This document shows positions 18,868-28,396 of a DNA stretch of 64,000 nucleotides, piece after piece. A program made the position numbers and the translations under genes. The stretch's first letter is position 1. Every line of letters begins with the position of its first letter. Under the pieces are notes generated by a model. The model saw only the letters and a program-made list of their open reading frames with translations, ran no database searches and was not told the DNA's origin. Source of the DNA: AP-15 sp963703745 (GTDB lineage: Bacteria; Pseudomonadota; Alphaproteobacteria; ATCC43930; CGMCC-115725); contig CAVPFL010000002.1 in NCBI GenBank assembly GCA_963703745.1, positions 1 to 64,000 of the forward strand. Direction: 5' to 3'.

Positions 18868-19109
18868 TTGGGGTGGGGGTGCTACTTCCGAGGCCGAGAG
18901 GCCGCCCGGTTCGCGAATCGTGTGATCTGCGATAGCGCACCTTTGGTGCTTCCGTTTGCTCAGTACGGCGTCGTTCACCCCCACCCGTCCCTCCCCCATC
19001 GAGGGGAGGGGTTTCCAAAATTCCCGCAGGCCATTGATTACGCTGCAGAAATAGTGTGAATCCCGTGCCCGCGAGCGGGGAGGGAATGGGGGGATCGAGC
19101 GCTGCGAGG

Positions 19110-19205
19110 CGGTACAAATGGTAACGACCCGCAGGGCGCTTGAGCATCAAGGAGGTGGCGCAGGAGTTCACCGCGCCGGCGCTAGCCGGCCTCGCCAAAA
19201 AATGA
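19110..19205 (+). pseudogene. 3' fragment of a TetR regulator gene
   Basis: The last 31 codons align with the 3' end of the TetR gene at 11439-12068. YKWYDPQGRLSVQEV there is YKW(stop)RPAGRLSIKEV here, and LALAGLAAEK there is PALAGLAKK here, closing with TGA at 19203. The nucleotide match is strong (TACAAATGG, GGCGC, GGCCTCGCC). A TAA at 19122 interrupts it. It ends 68 bases before cassette 3, so the ancestral order was tetR then operator then amidohydrolase. Confidence 0.75.
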
Positions 19206-19273
19206 GGAGCACGCGGCAAGACCGCTGCCTGAACCGTCGAAGCGGCAAACTCGGGCGTCGGCGCGGGTCAGGG

Positions 19274-19317
19274 TTGACAGGCCGGGGCCGCGGGCCTAAC
19301 CAAACGAGCGTTTGGTT
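19274..19317 (+). promoter_or_regulatory. promoter-operator cassette 3 (amidohydrolase 2)
   Basis: TTGACA at 19274-19279, a 17-bp spacer, then TAACCA at 19297-19302 as the -10 hexamer. Here the -10 is formed by the operator itself, AACCAAACGAGCGTTTGGTT at 19298-19317. The other three cassettes have a separate TAGCGT, so repression should be tighter in this copy. Start codon 35 bases downstream. Confidence 0.83.
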
Positions 19318-19352
19318 TCCGAGTTCGTTATTCACCGGAAAGGAGCTGGGTC

Positions 19353-20474
19353 ATGGGTCGCGCCTACAACGTGATCGATTCCGACGGGCATATCCTCGAA
19401 CCGCTCGATCTGTGGGAGAAGTACATCGACCCGGAGTTCCGCGACCGCGCGCCGCGGCTGTTTATCGACGAGGACGGCAAGGAACGTCTGCGGATCGACG
19501 GCAAGGCCTTTGGCGGCCGCCGAGGCCTGGCAACGCTCGGCGCCATAGGCGCTCGTGACGGTGTCGTTTGCGACGACACGATGACCTACAAGGATGGCAA
19601 GCCCGGCGGGTTCGACCCACACAAGCGCATCCCCGACATGGATGCCGACGACATCGACGCGGCGTTCCTCTATCCGAGCATCGGCTTGTCCTTTGGCGGC
19701 GTCGAAGACCCCGAGCTCGTGCATGCACTCTATCATGCGTACAATCGCTGGCTGGCGGATTACTGTAGGCCGTACCCCGATCGCCTGTTTGGCGTGGCCA
19801 TGCTGCCGTTGCACTCTGTCGAACTGACGGTCCGGGAGATGCATTTTGCCCGCGAGGAGCTCGGCTTCCGCGCCGGCTTCATTCGCCCCAATCCCTACAA
19901 CAATAAAATGCTGCACCACCCGGATTACGAGCCGTTCTGGAATGCCGCCGAAGAGCTCGACATGACGATCGGGATCCACGAAGGTTCGAGCCTCAACATG
20001 CCGACCGTCGGGGTCGACCGCTTCGAGGGCCGCGGCGCGCAGCACATCATCTCACACACGATGGAGATGATGCTCGCTTGCATGAGCGTAATCTGGGGCG
20101 GGGTGGTCGAGCGTCATCCGAAGCTGCGCATCGGCTTTCTCGAGTCGGGCGGCGGCTGGGTGGCACCCTGGCTCGACCGCATGGACCGGCATTTCGACGA
20201 TCAGGGCTTCAACGATTCCGGCCTGAAGACGCGACCCAGCGAACTCTTCCGGCGCAATTGCTGGATTTCGTTCGAGCCGGTCGAGGGCAGCATCAAGGTG
20301 CTCGCCGACTATATCGGGCCGCACAAGATTCTGTGGGCCACCGACTACCCGCACCCCGACGGCTTCTTCCCGGGCGCCCCGAAAATGCTGTTGGACCGGA
20401 TGGAGGGACTGTCGCCACAGACCAAGCACGGGGTCATGGCCGGCGGCGCGATGGGGTTCTACGGGCTCAACTGA
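19353..20474 (+). CDS. amidohydrolase-2 family protein, paralogue 2
   Basis: A 373-residue paralogue of the proteins at 17652 and 32186, with the same signatures: DSDGHILEP, GIHEGS, ISHTMEMM and WATDYPHPDGFFPGAP. It is the most diverged of the three in residues 40-75 (RLFIDEDGKERLRIDGKAF), so its substrate pocket may differ. The ATG follows CGGAAAGGAGCTGGGTC. It is transcribed alone from cassette 3; a perfect palindrome 300 bases beyond the stop may end the transcript. Barrel metalloenzyme is certain; whether it hydrolyses or decarboxylates is not. Confidence 0.9.
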   Translation: MGRAYNVIDSDGHILEPLDLWEKYIDPEFRDRAPRLFIDEDGKERLRIDGKAFGGRRGLATLGAIGARDGVVCDDTMTYKDGKPGGFDPHKRIPDMDADDIDAAFLYPSIGLSFGGVEDPELVHALYHAYNRWLADYCRPYPDRLFGVAMLPLHSVELTVREMHFAREELGFRAGFIRPNPYNNKMLHHPDYEPFWNAAEELDMTIGIHEGSSLNMPTVGVDRFEGRGAQHIISHTMEMMLACMSVIWGGVVERHPKLRIGFLESGGGWVAPWLDRMDRHFDDQGFNDSGLKTRPSELFRRNCWISFEPVEGSIKVLADYIGPHKILWATDYPHPDGFFPGAPKMLLDRMEGLSPQTKHGVMAGGAMGFYGLN

Positions 20475-21201
20475 TCTCCAGCTATGGGCGGTCGCACCAC
20501 CGCGAACGGTGCCATTTAGCGATCCGAGTCACCCGCGGTCGCGCGGAGATACGCGACAGGTCAGAAAACCGCGCGCGATTTACGAGAATTTTCCGCGGGG
20601 AAAGGCGATAGAGAATACCCCCGGAACAGAATCCCCTTTGCTCCGCTGCATGACGCCGTCCGCCACTGCGGGGTGCATTGCGTCTACACCGAACCCCGAG
20701 AGGTGCGCAGGATCAATCAGCCCGTGAGCGCGGTTTCCTCAGGGCTTGCGAGCAAAGCCCAAACGGCTCTCGGTGATCGCGAATCCTTAAGGATTCGTTG
20801 ATTTTACGTTGATTGTGGCGATATCAACGGAATTTCAGCCCTCCCGTGAGGCCAAAATCCATTGTTCTGTCTCAAAATTCCATTGTTCGGCCAAGTAACG
20901 GAATTCACCCGCAACTATCAGATCTCATTTGGGTATGAGGACGTCCTTCGCCAACGCGGGTGGGAGATTTTCAATTTTCGCTGTTTTCGTTATGAGAGGG
21001 ACCTGCTGGCTGATATCGACAAGCCCAAGCTGATTGATGACTTGGCGAGCGGGTCTCGGCCTTATGGCGAGCGCATCGTCTCGGGCCCGACCAAAGCCAA
21101 TGAGCTGAGTTCGCTACGGGGCGTGCTTGTTCGTCGTCCCGGCGCTGCGACGACGGCGCTGGAGAGAAGTGCGCGCCCCGCTCGCACAGCGGGGACGCAG
21201 C
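20475..21201. other. lower-GC intergenic region, no convincing gene
   Basis: About 730 bases between convergent genes. An ATG at 20862 opens a rightward frame (MFCLKIPLFGQVTEFTRNYQ) that has no recognisable domain, no ribosome site, and runs antisense into the next gene. I treat it as unproven. Base composition is more AT-rich than the neighbours from 20760 to 21030, which suggests a foreign remnant. Confidence 0.4.
20780..20797. terminator. perfect palindrome, possible terminator of amidohydrolase 2
   Basis: CGAATCCTTAAGGATTCG is an 18-bp perfect palindrome followed by TTGATTTTACG. The stem is short of a loop, but a T-rich tail is present. Position suits the end of the rightward transcript. 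Confidence 0.4.
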
Positions 21202-22386
21202 CTATTGCGCCGCGGCTGCCTGAACCGATGGGCGCGGGCGGAAATGCGGCATCACGAGCTCGCCGACCATTCGGTATTGCTCGACGATCTTGTCCTTCGG
21301 GGTCGTCAGCGGCGGCGACAGGTTGATGTGCTGCATCCCGGGATAGCGCTCCTCGAAGCTCTTCAAGTGGGCAACCAGATCGTCCGGGGTGCCGGCGAAC
21401 CACGAGCCGAGCTTCAAGTAATGGTCGAGGGTTGGGACACCGGCGGCAGCCCAACCCCCACGCTTGGCAACCGCCTCGATCTGCGCCGGCGTGATCCCCG
21501 GCACAAACCCGAGCGGCGCGAACATCTTCACGTGCTCTTCGTAGTACGGCCGCATTTCGCGGATCGCCTGCTCGCGCGTCTTGGCCAGGTAGAACGACAC
21601 GCCGAGTGCCAACCCCTCGCCGAGCTTGAGGTTCTTACCCGTCGCGTTGGCGACCTGCTGGTAGGTCTGGATCGGGCCTTCGGCCATCGTCGCCGCACCG
21701 CCGCCGACCATACCGCTGATGCCGTGCTTGACCATGAACTCTATGCCGCGGCGCGAGGCGCTGACCACCGGCTGCCAACATTCGACCGGCAGGTTGACCG
21801 GCCGCGGCACCAATGACAGCTCTTTCAGGTCATAGCCGCGATAGGGCACGCGCGCCGGGATGGTATAGCGCTTACCTTCGTGCGAGAAGCTCTCGTTGTT
21901 GAACGCCTTGAAGAGTATCTCGACCTGTTCCTCAAATAATTCGCGGTTAGCATCCTGGTCGATGATCGGCGCGCCGAAGGTCTCGACTTCGCGCGTGTGA
22001 TAGCCACGGCCGACGCCGAACACGGTGCGGCCTTTGGTCAGAATGTCGGCGGTGGCATAGTCCTCGGCGAGGCGTAGCGGGTGCCACATCGGCGTGATGT
22101 TGAAGCCGCAGCCGATCCTCAGCTTCTTGGTGACATGCGCAAGATGGACGGCGCACATCAGAATGTTCGGCAGGCACTCGTAGCCTTCGTGCTGGAAATG
22201 ATGCTCCGCGAGCCACAGCGTGTCGTAGCCACACTCGTCCATCACCTTGGCGATCGCCTCGGTCTTGTCGAAAACCGAAGCAAGCTGATCGTTGGAATAA
22301 CGCCGGTCATTGGCCGGAGTGGCATTCTGACCATGGTCGGGGATGTCGATATGACCGGCATACACCGTCATGAATTTGTTGATCAT
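21202..22386 (-). CDS. LLM-class flavin-dependent oxidoreductase, second type
   Basis: A 394-residue luciferase-fold flavoprotein. It has DECGYDTLWLAEHHFQHEGYE (AEHH strand), KKLRIGCGFNITPMWHPLRLAEDYA, GRTVFGVGRGYHTREVE and the C-terminal SFEERYPGMQHINLSPPL. It is longer and only distantly related to the one at 13087. The ATG at 22386 follows GGAGAGACG. It probably oxygenates a small organic compound with reduced FMN from another locus. It carries no copy of the AACCAAACG operator upstream, so it is not visibly part of that regulon. Remains of an EthD-like gene lie upstream. Confidence 0.9.
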   Translation of the reverse strand: MINKFMTVYAGHIDIPDHGQNATPANDRRYSNDQLASVFDKTEAIAKVMDECGYDTLWLAEHHFQHEGYECLPNILMCAVHLAHVTKKLRIGCGFNITPMWHPLRLAEDYATADILTKGRTVFGVGRGYHTREVETFGAPIIDQDANRELFEEQVEILFKAFNNESFSHEGKRYTIPARVPYRGYDLKELSLVPRPVNLPVECWQPVVSASRRGIEFMVKHGISGMVGGGAATMAEGPIQTYQQVANATGKNLKLGEGLALGVSFYLAKTREQAIREMRPYYEEHVKMFAPLGFVPGITPAQIEAVAKRGGWAAAGVPTLDHYLKLGSWFAGTPDDLVAHLKSFEERYPGMQHINLSPPLTTPKDKIVEQYRMVGELVMPHFRPRPSVQAAAAQ

Positions 22387-22612
22387 CGTCTCTCCTCTCC
22401 CGGCAAGCCTTCGCCGTGGCACTGCCCAAGACTAAGGCGAAGCGCGTTCCAATTCCAGGCACGTTTCTGGGATTCGTGACTTACAACGGCTGTCGGAACC
22501 CGTAGGGAGATGACCCCGGCGAAAGCCGACGTTATTCGCCGTCAGCTTTTGCGGAACACCCCCCAGAACGCCTGCGTAGAACAGGCGGCCGGCCGTGCGT
22601 TTTCCGGCTCCG

Positions 22613-22816
22613 TTATTTCGGGTAGATGCGCTGGTATATCCCGGGCGACCCCTCGTCATGCCGCAAATTCGGCTGCACCCTTCTCGTCCACGGATTGCTC
22701 GCGCGGGCTCGGCTCCGGGCCTCGCTCTCGGAGACCCGGGCATGCTCGAACTCGTACAACTCGGCGTCGATATCGCTCCACACCATCAGCAATCCGGTCC
22801 CACGTATTTTGCTCAT
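22613..22816 (-). pseudogene. EthD/DUF4286-like gene with internal deletion
   Basis: A 67-codon frame that starts normally (MSKIRGTGLLMVWSDIDAE, the opening strand of these ferredoxin-like-fold dimers) and then jumps to what looks like the C-terminal end of the same family (YEFEHARVSESEA, NPWTRRVQPNLRHDEGSP, GIYQRIYPK). The usual RWYDEEH and central part are absent. An in-frame deletion of about 100-150 codons is the simplest reading. Family assignment rests on memory of the two ends. Confidence 0.5.
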
Positions 22817-22844
22817 CGTCGTCTCCTTAAGTGCGATACGCCCA

Positions 22845-23577
22845 TTATCCTCGTGTCGGTTTTATCGTGCCCGCCGCGATGACGGACTCCATCGGCGCGC
22901 CCTGGCGCAACAGACTGACCCCTACCCATAACGCGGGAATGGTGCATATGGCCCATCCGGCGTCATCGCCGCCGGTCAAGCCGAGTAGAAGAGAGAAGGA
23001 AAATGGGCCCAAGAGTGCACCAATTTGACCGCCGCCGGTCACCGCACCGGCGTTGCCGGCGGGTGCTAAGCGAGCGGTCTCCGACAGCAGAATGCCGTGC
23101 CACGACATCGCCGTTGCGCTCAGCACCGCAGCTACCAGCCCCATCGCAACGGCGGGCCAAGCCGCAGTGAACAGTCCGGTCAGTGCGACGCTGCCCGCCA
23201 TGCCCAGAGCGAGGCCAGCCATCACAAGACGGGGGTCAAGTGGAAACTGCCGACCCAACCCCACAGGACTCGGCACGGTACGGCGACGGCAACAACGACG
23301 GAGAACAGAAAGCCCGCTGCGGCCAGCTCGTAGCCGAGGACTACGAGGTAGGTGACGAAATAGGCTGTGAATACCGACTGGACGCCATTGAACGCGAAGC
23401 AGGCGAAAGACAGATCGCGAAGGTCCGGGGTCTTCAGAACCGAAGTAATGGTGGTGCGAAAATCAGACAGCCGGAAGCGTCGTGAGGCTACTCGGCCGTC
23501 GTCGAACCGCATCCGTAACGGCTGCAACATCACCACGAACGCCACGCAAGCCGTCGCTGTCGCCAGCACCGCGCCAG
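22845..23577 (-). pseudogene. MFS transporter remnant (5' truncated, frameshifted)
   Basis: The upstream part (GAVLATATACVAFVVMLQPLR, LSFACFAFNGVQSVFTAYFV, LGYELAAAGFLFSVVVAVAV, RVLWGWVG) and the downstream part (LDPRLVMAGLALGMAGSVAL, ILLSETARLAPAGNAGAVTG, LLGPFSFSLLLGLTGG) form the second half of a major facilitator protein in two frames. The shift is one missing base near 23241-23250. The first half is absent: at about 23577 the sequence turns directly into the 5'-truncated GMC gene on the other strand. Confidence 0.75.
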
Positions 23578-24768
23578 CCGATTGGCTGCGGACGCGCATA
23601 TTTCCGTGCTGTTGCTGGAGGCCGGGCCGGATTACCCTGATCCAGCCAATCTCCCGGACGAGATCAAGTTCGGCCACACACGCTTTGCCGAAGCCCCGGA
23701 CTCACAACACAACTGGGCCTTGCGGGGCACCATCACCGAGGAGCAAGGCGAGATCCACGTCGCGCAGGGCAAGGTGATCGGGGGAGGGTCGTCGATCAAC
23801 GGTCAGGCTATGCAACGGGGATTTCCCCAGGATTTCGAGTGCTGGGCGGCTCTCGGCAATGACGAATGGTCGTATGATAAGGTCGTCCGTATTTTCGCAA
23901 ATCGGAGCGTGATCTCGACATTCAGGACAATTATTGCCACGGCTCGGACGGACCGATTCCGGTCAGGCGCCGTCAGACGGACCCCTGGCCTACCATCCAA
24001 CAGGCTTTCCATGCCGCCTGTGTGCAGGCGGGGGTCGGCACCACGAACGACAAAAATGGTCTACACCCCGCCGGTCTGGGCGTGACGCCGCCGAATAATC
24101 TCGATGGCGTCGGAGTGAGCACTGCGACGGCGCATCTCAATCCGATGCGTCACCGCCTGAACCTGACGGTGCGGGGCGGTGTGTTTGTCCGGAAGATCGT
24201 AATCGAGGATGGCAAGGCCGTCGGCGTGGAAGCCGAAAGCGGGGGCAAAGTATTCCATGTCGAAGCCGACCGGGTGGTGCTTAGCATCAGCGCGATCAGA
24301 TCGCCACACCTGCTGATGCTTTCCGGCATCGGCGCTCAAGACCACCTACAGCAATTCGGGACACCCGTGATTCGTCATCTTCCTGGCGTCGGCCAGAACC
24401 TGATGAACCACTTCAGTGCCCAGACGACCTTCAAGGTCAAAGACGGCGTCTCCCTCGCTGGCCATCATCGCGATGCAATACACTTCTCTCTGCACTACAC
24501 CGCCGCAGGCTCGAGCGCCGTCAACGATATGGTGCTGAAGACCAGCCCGGTCGTCGACCCACGGCAGGAGCGCGTCCCCGGTGTACGGACCAAGTATCTT
24601 AGCGGTGACGTTCCTGCTGAGCAGGTGGCACGGATCTCGTGCACGCTAGGATTGCCCGACGGCTCAGGATACGTCAGGTTGGACTCGGTCGACCCCAAAT
24701 GTCCAACCGCCCACGCTACGGTAATCATGATCGGCGAACTTGTCGTCGACTGGATTTCCACGGGTTAA
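23575..24768 (+). pseudogene. GMC oxidoreductase remnant (truncated both ends, frameshifted)
   Basis: Begins inside the FAD domain (RLAADAHISVLLLEAGPDYP), having lost the GxGxxG start. It includes the GMC signature (GKVIGGGSSINGQAMQRG), then shifts frame near 23890 (a base is missing before FRKSERDLDIQD), and continues with GLGVTPPNNLDGVGVSTA, RVVLSISAIRSPHLLMLSGI and VGQNLMNHF. It stops at 24768 after SVDPKCPTAH, before the catalytic His/Asn region. Such enzymes oxidise alcohols with FAD. Not functional. Confidence 0.8.
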
Positions 24769-24893
24769 CCCCGGCTGTTTGGAATGTGTGGTTACAGCGA
24801 CTGCTCAGTCGCTTTCCGCTCGGTGCAAGAGCCCAGCCCAAACCGGCTCCATCGGTAGCGCCGGAGCAGCAGCGAGAAGGCTACGACGCAGGA

Positions 24894-26941
24894 TCAAGCC
24901 ACCGAAAATGGTCCGGCGTATGCCCAGTTCCCAGCCTTGTCTATAACCAATAAACCAATATTGTTCGGTGCGTTGCTTCCGCTCGGCGGCGTCACCGCCT
25001 TGTCGGGTAAGTCGGCGATGGTTACGTCGTGCGTAGTGCCGTACACTCCGCTATTGTCCATCTCGAGGGTAGTCCATAAGCTGTAGAGCGCTGGGCTCCC
25101 GGTCCACGGAATTGTGGCTGAGTTGGGTGTTCCTGCACAAACGATCCCCAACGTGTTCTTGTCGGTCGTCCACCTTACCCGGATCGAGGTGTTGCTCACT
25201 CTTGCCGGATCACCGCTCTGCACCGTGATCTGCGGTCGAATATAATTCAGGCTCCAACTCCCCGGGCTCACCAACTGCCCGGAGCTGTCATGAGAGTTCT
25301 GGTTGACAAACAGTGGTCCATGCTGAGTTGGCCAGCTGCCGCTCATTGAGGCTCGGCGAATGAAATAAATCAAAGCGGCCATTTGCCGGCCGGGCGTCAC
25401 ACCATCATCGTCCATCGTAATTTCAGGGCGCGGCACGCTGCCCGCCATACCGCCACTGATATAGGTCGCTAGCAAGGTGCCGGCTGGTCCCCGGTAATTG
25501 TTCGGGAACAAGAGCGGCAAGTCATCAAGCACTGGAGCGGTGTTCTGCCCGTAGAAATGCAGACCACCATATCCAAACACGGCAAAAGCAGGACGGAACC
25601 CAAAGGGGAAGATTCCGCGAGTTCCCATCGTCCAAAGCTGCCAGCCCGTATCGACCACGGGATAGGGATGAGTCAGGTTTTGCGCGAACCCTATGCTATC
25701 TGTGCTCATGTCCGGATCGCCGAATAGCACGGGACGCCAATCGAAGAATCCAAGCGGATCCAGCCCCCATGACAGCATACGAAACTGCGTTTTCGAGAAA
25801 CAGAACCCCCAGGGATAATGGCCGGTACCGCCTGGCCCTTCACTTGGAAAGTCTGGACCGCCATCTCCAAAAAACCCGTTCCCATCGTATGTGGAAAGAA
25901 AATTGAATGTCCCATCAAACGACCAGCGGTCGTTGTCGGCGGCACTCCCGGGATTGGAATCGACCTTAAACAGCACAATATCATCTTGTGGACCGCAAGA
26001 GCCGATACCAGGATCGGTAAATGACCCCGCGCTGCACGTCACCGCGTCGTCGACGTCCATCCAGCCGAACACTTGGTTGCCGCTATTCATGACTTGCGCG
26101 AGGTTGCCGAACGGACCCACACGCGTAATTGTGTCCGCATTTGGCCCTCTGAGCCAGGCGATCCGAGCCATACTGTTATACCAAGCCTCCAAAATCACCA
26201 GGTGACCCTTTGAAGACATGCGAATCGTGTTCGGATAGCCTATGTACGCGTTCGCAAACGAGACCGGGTTAGGCGAGCTATAGATATCTGCCGCCGGGAC
26301 GGCCACTGTAACTGTCCCGGTGGGAAGCGATGCGATAGGTCCGATCTGAAACTGTGTCGAGCTGGTGTATGACGTGAGCGAATAGATACCGTAGGTGTGC
26401 TCCAATACTCTCGAATTTCCGTCATAGTAAGGGCTGCCATTATTGAGCAGGATAATCTTCCAGCGATTGGCTGCTATCGTCGAGGCCGGACTGGACGCCA
26501 AGGTGATGGTCGCGGTGGCGCCGGAGAGAGTAATCGAAGTGACAGAGATCGGCGCTGTCTGACCCTGCAACGTGTTCATGAACAGCATGGGGTCGGTATG
26601 AGCATTAGGCGGCGGCATCGTCCCGCCGACTAGTCCAACCAAGGTCGTGACGGTCGAGGGCGTTGCTTGATTACCGTTGGTGTCCAGGGTTCCAGCCGAA
26701 ATGATGCGGATCAGCCCATTATAGTTGTCGCAGACAAACATCGTTCCTTGCGGGTAGTTACTGTTGTCCGTTCGCTTCATCATGCAGATCGAATAGACGC
26801 CGTTGAACAGGGCGCCGTCGTTCTGCTGCGCGCCGCCAGTCATGGAATCCAGCGCGCGGCCGTTCCGGTATCCCCCTATACGATCATGAGCTTGGCCCTT
26901 CTCATATCCGGCAAAGAGCTGGCATAGCGGGTTGCTGGGTC
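24894..26941 (-). pseudogene. large secreted propeller-like protein, 3' part (split by IS3 element)
   Basis: About 680 codons that continue, in frame, the 5' part at 28397-29138. Removing the IS and one copy of its 3-bp duplication gives GVLYGPSNPLCQLFAGYEKG without a break. The sequence is rich in Gly, Ser, Thr and aromatic residues with repeated short strands (GTMFVCDNYNGLIRIISAG, IRMSSKGHLVILEAWYNSMA) that resemble NHL or other beta-propeller blades, ending in an Ig-like domain (DPARVSNTSIRVRWTTD, VIDKAGNWAYAGPFSVA). It probably acted outside the cell. No enzyme motif recognised. An internal ATG at 26843 could start a truncated product. Confidence 0.65.
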
Positions 26942-27020
26942 TGAGATGGACCCCAAAAATGAGACAGTTGGCTAAGGTGGAGCCCTGCCCCTAGAAAGCG
27001 CGATGGCGCAGGAGCAGGAC

Positions 27021-27308
27021 ATGAAGCGGACACGGAAGAAGCACAATGCGGCGTTCAAGGCGAAGGTGGCGCTGGCGGCGGTCAGGGGTGACCGGACGAT
27101 CGCCGAACTGGCGAGTGAGTTCGGGGTCCATCCGAACCAGATCTATAACTGGAAGAAGCAGCTGCTGGACGGGGCGGCGAGTGTTTTCGAAGGCGGCGGT
27201 GCAACGGTCGAGAGTGTGGCCAGCGAGGCGCAGGTCGATCTTCTGTACCGGCAGATTGGCCAACTGAAGGTCGAAAACGATTTTTTGGCACGAAAGCTCG
27301 GCAAATGA
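27021..27308 (+). CDS. IS3-family transposase OrfA
   Basis: A 95-residue protein with the IS3 OrfA helix-turn-helix (KRTRKKHNAAFKAKVALAAV, IAELASEFGVHPNQIYNWKK) and a C-terminal leucine-zipper-like helix (LYRQIGQLKVENDFLARKLG). It binds the element's ends. ATG 27021 is preferred over 27003 because family members start at MKRTRKKH. The stop overlaps the start of orfB as ATGA, so the two are translationally coupled rather than joined only by frameshifting. Confidence 0.92.
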   Translation: MKRTRKKHNAAFKAKVALAAVRGDRTIAELASEFGVHPNQIYNWKKQLLDGAASVFEGGGATVESVASEAQVDLLYRQIGQLKVENDFLARKLGK

Positions 27309-28357
27309 GCCGAGCGGAACGGCGCGCGCTGGTCGAGCGCACGGATCCGGCGCTGCCGATATCACAGCAGTGCCGTTTGCTGGCGATATCGCGCTCTTCG
27401 GTCTACCGGCGGCCGGACGAGGTCGGCGAGGAGGACCGTACCATCATGGCGTTGATCGACCGGCACTATCTGGCGCGGCCCTATTACGGCTCGCGCCGAA
27501 TGGCGGCATGGCTGGCCACCCGGGGTCACCTAGTCAACCGCAAGCGGGTCCAGCGACTGATGCGTCTGATGGGACTGGTGGCGATCTACCAGCGCCCGCA
27601 CACCAGCAAGGCGGCAGCTGAGCACAAGATCTACCCGTACTTGCTCGGCGGGATGGCGATCGAGCGGGTCAATCAGGTGTGGTGCTCGGACGTTACGTAT
27701 ATCCCGATGGCCAAGGGCTTTCTCTATCTGGTGGTCGTCATGGACTGGGTCAGCCGCGCGGTGCTGGCGTGGCGACTGTCGAACACGCTTGGCGCCGATT
27801 TTTGTGTCGAGGCGCTCGAGGAGGCGCTCTGCCGATACGGCCGGCCCGAGATCTTCAATACCGACCAGGGCAGTCAGTTCACCAGCGACGATTTCACCGG
27901 CACGCTGAAGGATCATCAGATCACCATCAGCATGGACGGCAAGGGCCGGTGCATGGACAACATCTTCGTCGAGCGGCTGTGGCGAAGCCTCAAATACGAG
28001 GAGGTCTACCTCAACGCCTATGCGAGCGTGTCGGAGGCCAAAGCAGGTATTGGAGCTTGGCTCGATTTCTACAATGAGGAGCGCCAGCACCAGAGCCTCG
28101 GCTATCGCACGCCGCGGCAAATTTACCAGGAAGGCCTGTGGATATGTGGACGATCGGCGTTGCCGACCGGCTCCGCTTCCCCCGCTTCCCGAGCCAGCTC
28201 GGACAGCGGGGAAATGCTCGCCTTCGCCCACATACCCACAGGCGCCACAGCCAACAAAGGATTTGATATTGATGAGGTGAAAAGTAGAATCGTCAAACTA
28301 GCCATCGCGGTCACCGCGATCGGAGCCGACATCGAAATCGGCCGGGCTACACCTTAA
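27305..28357 (+). CDS. IS3-family transposase OrfB (DDE integrase core)
   Basis: A 350-residue integrase-fold transposase. The DDE triad is visible: Asp in WCSDVTYIP (about residue 129), Asp in FNTDQGSQFTS (about 185) and Glu in NIFVERLWRSLKYEE (about 221, followed by the conserved +7 Lys/Arg). An N-terminal HTH_21 region (YYGSRRMAAWLATRGHLVNR) precedes it. The normal C-terminus of the family is near RTPRQIYQEG; here about 70 further residues of unrelated sequence continue almost to the right inverted repeat. Start ATG overlaps the orfA stop. Confidence 0.93.
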   Translation: MSRAERRALVERTDPALPISQQCRLLAISRSSVYRRPDEVGEEDRTIMALIDRHYLARPYYGSRRMAAWLATRGHLVNRKRVQRLMRLMGLVAIYQRPHTSKAAAEHKIYPYLLGGMAIERVNQVWCSDVTYIPMAKGFLYLVVVMDWVSRAVLAWRLSNTLGADFCVEALEEALCRYGRPEIFNTDQGSQFTSDDFTGTLKDHQITISMDGKGRCMDNIFVERLWRSLKYEEVYLNAYASVSEAKAGIGAWLDFYNEERQHQSLGYRTPRQIYQEGLWICGRSALPTGSASPASRASSDSGEMLAFAHIPTGATANKGFDIDEVKSRIVKLAIAVTAIGADIEIGRATP

Positions 28358-28396
28358 GCAGCGGCTCCGGCTGTCTCACCATCGGGGTCCACCTCA

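Larger units (their letters stand above)
26942..28396 (+). mobile_element. IS3-family insertion sequence, 1455 bp
   Basis: Left end TGAGATGGACCCCAAAAATG; reverse complement of the right end TGAGGTGGACCCCGATGGTG. Both continue to GAGACAG. The inverted repeats match at about 22 of 30 positions. GTC is repeated on both sides (26939-26941 and 28397-28399), a 3-bp target duplication normal for IS3. It carries orfA and orfB and interrupts the propeller-like gene on the opposite strand. Confidence 0.93.

Noticed and set aside
14931..19013. CRISPR array from repeated GGGGAGAGGG blocks
   Set aside because: Repeats are palindromic, irregularly spaced by hundreds of bases, in both orientations, and no cas gene is present.
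20862..21326. 154-codon ORF after amidohydrolase 2
   Set aside because: No family, no ribosome site, and the last 125 bases are antisense to the flavin monooxygenase.
27290..27320. Programmed -1 frameshift between orfA and orfB
   Set aside because: No A6G-type slippery site was seen; the genes overlap as ATGA, which fits coupled translation with a separate OrfB.
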